Shown here: piece after piece, positions 47,381 to 52,712 of the stretch
Layout of the letters: each line of letters begins with the position of its first letter
Position numbering within the stretch: position 1 is the first letter of the stretch
DNA from: CBDDLJ01 sp965230635
Lineage (GTDB): Bacteria; Pseudomonadota; Gammaproteobacteria; UBA1113
DNA length: 52,712 nucleotides
Direction of reading: 5' to 3'
Assembly: GCA_965230635.1 (NCBI GenBank)
Contig: CBDDLJ010000007.1
Coordinates: 1-52,712, forward strand
Notes under the pieces: model-generated
What the model was told of the DNA's origin: nothing
Databases searched by the model: none
What the model saw: the letters and a program-made list of their open reading frames with translations, nothing else
Program-made: the position numbers and the translations under genes

Positions 47381-49315
47381 TCCCTGAACTAGCCACTTAT
47401 GCGCTTATTCTCGCTTTATGTTTATCATTGATACAGGCGATAATGCCTGCGATGGCTATTATTCGTGGCAAGGCTTTGTTTTACTCTTTTGCTCGTCCTT
47501 GTGCTATTGGTGTCTTTTTTTTTGTGTTCGCCGCATTTTTTTGTTTAGTTTATATCTTTTGGCAAAGTGACTTTTCTGTCCTTTATGCTGCCAGCAATTC
47601 GGCCACATCATTGCCACTGCTTTATCGATTAGCAGCAGTGTGGGGAGGGCATGAAGGTTCATTGTTATTGTGGGTCTTGGTAGTAACCGGCTGGACTTTC
47701 ATTTTGATTTACAACAATCAACATATCCCTCAACAATTTATAGCGGTTGTCTTAGCTGTGTTGGGATTGATGAATGTTGGATTCTTTTGGTTTTTACTAC
47801 AGACATCTTCACCATTTGCACGAACGTTGCCAAATGTGCCTTTTGAGGGGCTTGATTTAAATCCTATTTTACAAGATCCTGGCTTGATAATGCATCCACC
47901 AATGCTGTACTTGGGATATGTCGGCTTTGCGATTACATTTGCTTTTGCTATAGCCGGTTTATTAACAAAAAATATTCATGCAGATTGGGCTCGTTGGGTA
48001 AGACCATGGGCATTATTATCCTGGCTAGCGTTAACCTTAGGCATTGTTTTAGGTAGTTGGTGGTCTTATCACGTGTTAGGTTGGGGTGGATGGTGGGTGT
48101 GGGATCCGGTTGAAAATGCATCATTTTTGCCTTGGCTGCTAGCAACGGCATTCATTCATTGCCTTATGGTAATGGAGCAGCGCAATCAACTTTATCATTG
48201 GACAGTGTTGCTTGCTATTTTGACTTATACGATGAGTTTGGTTGGCACTTTTTTAGTTCGCTCTGGGATCTTAATCTCAGTACATGCATTTGCTAACGAC
48301 CCTGCGCGGGGTGTGTTTTTATTAAAATATCTTTTTATACTGATCGGTGTTAGTTTGTTTTTATATGGCATACGTGCGAAGCAATGGAGTAGTACTGATA
48401 AATTGACTATTTTGTCACGCGAGTCATTTTTGTTATTAGCCAATATGTTGTTGGTTGTCATTACCGCAAGTATTGCGCTGGGTACACTATATCCATTACT
48501 AATTGATGTGGCTCGGTTTTGGAAAGTTGTCTGTAGGCGAACCTTATTTTAATGCGATATTTGTTCCATTAACGATATTGCTATTGATATTAATGAGTAC
48601 AGGTATTCACTCAGGATGGTATAAGACCGAATGGTATCGATTGAAAACAAAAATAACAGCAACACTGATTATTAGTATTGTATTAACAATGTTGATATTA
48701 TACCTGTTACATTCAGCCATATATATCCTTGAAGTATTAGGAATATTCCTTGGAATTTGGGTGATTGTTTCAACACTAACAAGAATTAAATATCATCAAG
48801 GAAAAGTTTATTCCTTGGGATTTGTATTAGCGCATATTGGTATTGGTATTACGGCATTAGCGATTGCCATATCCGCTAATTTAAGTGAAGAACAAGCGGT
48901 GAGAATGGACTTAACGGAAAAAGTCTCCATAAATAATTATGCAATCCAGTTTAATACGCTACGATCCATACAGGGAGAGAACTATGAAGGGATTTCTGCC
49001 GATTTTTCTATTAAAAAAGCTAATAAAACTATTGGCAATATCCAATCAAAGCAAAAGCAATACACGTTAACAAAAACATGGGTTGCAGAGCCCGCTATTT
49101 TTGCATCTATCTTTTATGATATTTATATTGTGCTTGGTAATCAGTATCCAAATGAGACATGGATGGTACGAGTTTATTATAAGCCTTTTATTCGCTGGAT
49201 ATGGTTAGGTGGGCTTTTTGTTTTTTTAGGCGGATTATTGACATTATTTAATAGCATTAGAATAAAACGAATCAATACAAGTGTTAGGGAGCCTACCAAT
49301 GAAAAAAGCAACTAA
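47377..49315 (+). pseudogene. ccmF: Cytochrome c haem lyase CcmF, one frameshift
   Basis: CcmF ligates haem to apocytochrome c. The first 376 codons carry the WWD motif GWGGWWVWDPVENASFLPWL, VWGGHEGSLLLWVL and many membrane helices. At 48510-48511 an extra G (GATGTGGCTC for GATGTGCTC) shifts the frame; the next frame continues LGFGKLSVGEPYFN and the C-terminal half, including the large periplasmic domain and a last helix. Removing one base gives about 645 aa, normal for CcmF. All other ccm genes are present, so the break is probably sequencing error or recent. As written the gene would yield a 391-aa truncated product. Confidence 0.9.
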
Positions 49316-49868
49316 GATCAAACGATTATTCGCATTACGTTATTGTCTACCCTTGTTATTGTTTTCAATGCTCGCTGTTCTATTTTGGCGAGGCTTAGGA
49401 AATGATCCGATAGATTTACCCTCTATGCTTATTGATAAACCAATCCCCAATCTTGAACTGTTAAATATTGATGCTTATCAGACAGAACAAATTCAAGATA
49501 CGTTAAAAAATAAGGTATCTTTGCTAAATATTTGGGCAAGCTGGTGTCAATCTTGTTATCATGAGCATAAAGTATGGCAAGCGTTAAATAAGCACAAAGC
49601 ATATAATCTTTATGGCTTAGCTTATCGAGACAATACAACACAAGCCAATTTTTATTTACAGCAATATGGCAATCCTTATTTAAAAAACTGGATTGACAGC
49701 AATGGTTTAGCATTAATGAGCTTAGGTGTGTACACAATTCCTGAAACCTTTATTATTGACAAGAAAGGGATAATTCGTTATAGACATACGGGAGCGATAT
49801 CAAAGGCAATTTTTGCAAAGAAAATCGTACCATTATTAAACAAATTGGAAGCGGAAGATAATGCATAA
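49299..49868 (+). CDS. ccmG: Thiol:disulfide interchange protein CcmG/DsbE
   Basis: Periplasmic, membrane-tethered thioredoxin-like protein that keeps apocytochrome c cysteines reduced. Start chosen at ATG 49299, eight bases after AGGGAG; 189 aa. One N-terminal helix (about 15-32), then the thioredoxin fold with WCQSC in NIWASWCQSCYHEH and the cis-Pro in YTIPETFIID. It overlaps the ccmF end and ccmH by eight bases. Confidence 0.92.
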   Translation: MKKATKIKRLFALRYCLPLLLFSMLAVLFWRGLGNDPIDLPSMLIDKPIPNLELLNIDAYQTEQIQDTLKNKVSLLNIWASWCQSCYHEHKVWQALNKHKAYNLYGLAYRDNTTQANFYLQQYGNPYLKNWIDSNGLALMSLGVYTIPETFIIDKKGIIRYRHTGAISKAIFAKKIVPLLNKLEAEDNA

Positions 49869-50249
49869 ACTACTCGTTATTATAGTGTATTTAGTATCGT
49901 TTAATGCCTATGCTGTCGATTATGTATTTAGCTTTGATAATGGACAAGATGAACTGCGTTTTCAGCAATTAACAAAAGAATTACGCTGTGTTGTTTGCCC
50001 TAATCAAAATTTGCAGAATCTAATGCTGCATTGGCGCAAGATTTGCGCCGAGAAATTTATTTACAGGTTGGTGATGGTAAAAGCAATGAAGAAATTAAAC
50101 AATTTTTAACAGAGCGTTATGGTGAATTTATTCTTTATAAGCCACCGATTGACTTTAAAACATTGCTACTTTGGCTTGGTCCATTTTTAATGTTGTTTTT
50201 TGGATTCGCTTCGTTAAAAAATAAATATAAATTTAAAATGGCTCAATGA
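49861..50249 (+). pseudogene. ccmH: Cytochrome c maturation protein CcmH, one frameshift
   Basis: CcmH is a periplasmic thiol protein that handles apocytochrome c. The signal peptide and redox motif LRCVVCPNQN (C-V-V-C) are in the first frame. After LQN the frame is lost at about 50019; with one T restored (AATTCT for AATCT) it continues SNAALAQDLRREIYLQVGDG and the C-terminal membrane helix, 129 aa in all. The stop overlaps ccmI as ATGA. As for ccmF, a single missing base in a homopolymer explains the break. Confidence 0.88.
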
Positions 50250-50692
50250 CACTATTCATTTTTTCAATTATATTTCTTACTATTATTGCTATTTTATTTG
50301 CTATATTACCGTGGATAAAGCAAAAAAAAATAGCAGCCAGTTCAGTGCTCACTATTTTGTTAGTAATGGTATCAGTAGGTTTATATAGTTTATGGGGTAA
50401 TTTTACAGAAACTACCACTTGGCTAGAAACCGGCAAGGATCGCTATGAGTTAAGAAAGAAATTTTATCACTTAGGTTCAGTCAAAGATATTGTAATTCAT
50501 ATGAGACAGTATATGGAGAAAAATCCTCAGGATACTAATGGCTGGTACTTGCTAGGAAAATTAGCTTTGAATGATCAGCAGATGGAATTAGCGCAGTATG
50601 CTTTTCAACAAGCACATGCGCTAGATAAAGATAATGCAAAAGTAAACGCTATGCTTGCAGCGGTTTCCGATAAAGTCAGAGATCCTGCGTAG
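50246..50692 (+). CDS. ccmI: CcmI-like apocytochrome c chaperone (short form)
   Basis: 148 aa: two N-terminal membrane helices (about 2-22 and 31-50), then a short TPR region (MEKNPQDTNGWYLLGKLALNDQQMELAQYAFQQA; positions about 91-124). The layout matches CcmI, the membrane-bound TPR protein that delivers apocytochrome c to CcmFH, but it has only about one and a half TPR repeats and lacks a larger periplasmic domain. It closes the ccmABCDEFGHI operon. Confidence 0.8.
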   Translation: MTLFIFSIIFLTIIAILFAILPWIKQKKIAASSVLTILLVMVSVGLYSLWGNFTETTTWLETGKDRYELRKKFYHLGSVKDIVIHMRQYMEKNPQDTNGWYLLGKLALNDQQMELAQYAFQQAHALDKDNAKVNAMLAAVSDKVRDPA

Positions 50693-50789
50693 GGCTGCTC
50701 AGCATTATAAACACTTACAGAGCTGCATCGCTAAGGTAGTTGAAACTTAACAGAGCGAGGCACAGCACTATATAACATAAGGTAATGGT

Positions 50790-51275
50790 ATGACAGAAAA
50801 AAATGCATCTGAAACAGGGCAAGAAATCCCAGGGATAGAAATTGAATTACAACGTTTTTATCTAAAAGATCAAAGTTGTAAGGTTCCTTACAGTTTTCAA
50901 GCATTTGAGCAATCTGGCAAACTTGAATATAGACATGAAATGAGTGTACAAAACCAAAAATTGACAGACGATCGTTTTGAAGTAACGCTTCATTTTTCTT
51001 TAACAGCCTCTTATGAAAAAATCACAGCTTATACCGTATCTATTCAGCAGGCTGGGATTATTCGAACAAATACAAAAGACCAACAGGCGCTGGCAAATTT
51101 GCTCAATATTTATATGCCAACGATGTTGTTTGCTTATTTGCGTAAACATGTTGCAGATGCAATTTTAAATGCTGGTTTTGAATCAGTATTACTACCTCCA
51201 GTCGATTTTGCACAATTATTAAAGCAACAGCAAACAGAGGCAGCGCCGGCGCCAATCAGGCAAAACAAATACTAA
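50790..51275 (+). CDS. secB: SecB-like protein-export chaperone
   Basis: SecB keeps secretory precursors unfolded and delivers them to SecA. The 161-aa product has the family layout: IEIELQRFYLKDQSCKVP at the start, an antiparallel beta core (FEVTLHFSLTASYE), and the C-terminal LFAYLRKHVADAIL...LLPPVDFAQLLKQQ. It is diverged, lacking the usual Asp/Glu-rich SecA-binding tail. Another frame after about 51240 reads TNTKKSTQVASNSSSGKWQV and on to a stop at 51364, which could be a basic C-terminal extension displaced by one more frameshift. It stands 97 bases after ccmI. Confidence 0.75.
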   Translation: MTEKNASETGQEIPGIEIELQRFYLKDQSCKVPYSFQAFEQSGKLEYRHEMSVQNQKLTDDRFEVTLHFSLTASYEKITAYTVSIQQAGIIRTNTKDQQALANLLNIYMPTMLFAYLRKHVADAILNAGFESVLLPPVDFAQLLKQQQTEAAPAPIRQNKY

Positions 51276-51956
51276 AAAATCAACGCAGGTAGCCTCAAAC
51301 TCTTCTTCAGGTAAATGGCAAGTTTTTAAACGAGCAAACAAAAAAATCAATTTTTCCAGACGATAAATTAGAGAAAGATGATTAACAAAGTATATCCAAC
51401 TTAAATCTTATTACAGCCATTTTCATGCAAGGAAAGCTGAAACAGGCGATGTGGCAGTGACAAATTTCAATATAAATTATTAGCGGTCAAATAAAGCGCA
51501 AAATGTGATTTTACCCTGCTAATTTGAAAGAGTGCGTCAACTATGGTAGATTTATTTTCTAGGGCTACCGGTCGGTGATTAGTGTTGCATTACTAGAATA
51601 TGTTTTGTTAAGTGCGCGGTTCCTGGTAGATTTTTAAGCAAAGCAAAAGAGGATAAAATTCCCGTGAATGCCTTATTAAAATGCCTTGGCCATATGGCCG
51701 CACAATACTTTCCGATAAGATGGTGTGCTTGCGGAAATTTCACATTGTTTGCGCATCGATGCAAGATAGAGCTGCAATTAAGGCCAGTTGTATACAACTA
51801 AATCATCGGTATGAAAAAATAGAGATGAGACAGTAATGCATGTATGCCGATGGTGAGGAACGACACCAAGTGATCCAGAAATGTCCATTGAGTTTTAAAA
51901 TGAAAGATGTAAAAGCAACTTAAGTTGGTATCGTTTATCAAAAGGAGCAAACCCAG
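51276..51956. other. 681-bp gene-poor stretch
   Basis: No intact gene recognised. The first 90 bases may be a displaced end of the secB gene. Between about 51600 and 51840 the plus strand has short open stretches in changing frames (PVNALLKCLGHMAAQYF, then KMVCLRKFHIVCASMQDR) that look like a decayed gene; no family can be named. Minus-strand frames at 51579-51797 and 51798-51980 have no supporting signals. Confidence 0.4.
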
Positions 51957-52712
51957 ATGAAGAAACATGAAGCAACTCAAGCATTACCAGATGACTTAAT
52001 ATGGATAACAACCGATGATGGTGAAAAAATACAGGTAACGCGCAAAGATTATGAAACTACCCTGGCAATTGCAGCTCAACGCGATGCTAACAGCCATATC
52101 GATCCGCACCAGCAAAAATTCTCAGCAATAGAACACAAGGCGATAGGGGATATTGCGTTCTGTCAATTTGCTGCTGAAACACTCTTAGATACATTGCAAG
52201 AACATGGCCTATTTAATCGGAATACGCTTGAACTGAAGCTCAATCCACGCTTGTGGTTAACACCGGGATTATTAGTAGCTTTGGTGGTGATTTTATGGCG
52301 TGCCTGGCGAGCCAATTTGTGATGCCCCAGGTCAAAATGCCAATGCCATAGAAGCGGAGCAGGATATACGGTTTAATAATGCTTATAAAACATTGAGTGA
52401 TGTGACGTGCGATGAGGGACTTGCTGAAATTGAAACCTTAAGAAAGATTATAGAAGAAGAAGGAGGTGCCATACTAGAGGGGCTTACCCGAGGCCAAAGC
52501 ACGAGGGAAGCACAAAAACAACACAGCGGTGTGTTGACAGGTGGCCGTAGTGATTATTATTTTGGTATGGCGACCCGCCATGTCAAGTTTCCGTGGATGT
52601 TTTTCTATAGCCGGTATATGGATTTAACTGCCATGAATTTTGACCATTTTGGCGATGATGCGCGCAAAGCGTATATGGCGGGCCACCGTGTGGCACTTCA
52701 AACGGCAAGATC
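51957..52712 (+). pseudogene. Unknown membrane protein, frameshifted and cut by the window end
   Basis: Starts at ATG 51957, nine bases after AAGGAG. The first 121 codons encode a hydrophilic N-terminus (LIWITTDDGEKIQVTRKDYE) and one membrane helix (TPGLLVALVVILWRAW). The frame then hits a TGA at 52320-52322; the next frame is open to the window end (at least 130 codons, CDAPGQNANAIEAEQDIRFN ... RKAYMAGHRVALQTAR). An extra T in the run at 52316-52318 would join both. The second part has GGRSDYYFGMATRH and a FDHFGDDARKAYMAGH stretch. I do not recognise the family. Confidence 0.55.

Noticed and set aside
1..52712. CRISPR array
   Set aside because: The only regularly spaced repeats are the 102-bp coding repeats in the NACHT-HEAT gene; there are no short repeats with unique spacers.

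Overview
This AT-rich window looks like the chromosome of a host-associated gammaproteobacterium, probably in or near the Legionellales/Coxiellaceae. Gene order supports this: trxB-ftsK-lolA-rarA-serS, uvrY/gacA-uvrC-pgsA-tRNA-Gly-tRNA-Cys-tRNA-Leu, and divergent ubiG/gyrA are all classic gammaproteobacterial blocks. Interspersed are large proteins with eukaryote-like architecture: an RNase III/UPF1-helicase fusion, a giant NACHT-HEAT protein and a leucine-rich-repeat protein. The genus is inference only.

Layout. 1-1.6 kb: the C-terminally cut 5' part of a CorA/ZntB-type transporter gene and two small exported or unknown proteins, all on the minus strand. 1.9-8.7 kb: trxB (minus) and ftsK-lolA-rarA-serS (plus). 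8.85-12.74 kb: tRNA-Ser(UGA), a GacA/UvrY response regulator, uvrC, pgsA, then tRNA-Gly(GCC), tRNA-Cys(GCA) and tRNA-Leu(UAA) behind a strong sigma70-type promoter. 12.78-24.5 kb: an accessory island directly after tRNA-Leu. It holds a 1276-aa RNase III - SF1 (UPF1/Sen1-like) helicase - RNase III protein (minus), a 99-aa unknown protein, a 166-bp MITE-like palindrome, and a ~2200-aa NACHT NTPase with a possible cysteine-hydrolase-like N-terminus and a long run of 34-aa HEAT-like repeats. 24.8-32.3 kb: pepN, ubiG, gyrA and pabB. 33.1-37.8 kb: an MFS transporter with prpB-prpC-prpD (methylcitrate cycle). 37.9-42.9 kb: a second accessory stretch (minus) with an LRR protein and a divergent heavy-metal P-type ATPase whose DKTGT and TGE motifs are altered. 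43.2-51.3 kb: a cold-shock protein, sohB, a complete ccmABCDEFGHI cytochrome c maturation operon, and a SecB-like chaperone. 51.3-52.7 kb: a gene-poor stretch and a partial unknown membrane protein gene running off the end.

One property runs across the window: conserved housekeeping genes (trxB twice, ftsK, ccmF, ccmH, and the last gene) are broken by single-base indels, most within or next to short homopolymers, and the same may apply to the 3' end of secB. Everything downstream of each shift stays well conserved. This suggests either residual sequencing error or very recent decay, so these genes should not be taken as truly dead without read-level checking.

The most novel content is the tRNA-Leu-linked island. 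The two-RNase III plus UPF1-helicase protein has the logic of a bacterial Dicer-like or RNA-surveillance enzyme with only one intact RNase III active site. It sits divergently from a giant NLR-like NACHT protein. Whether the two act together, in defence or on a host, is inference.
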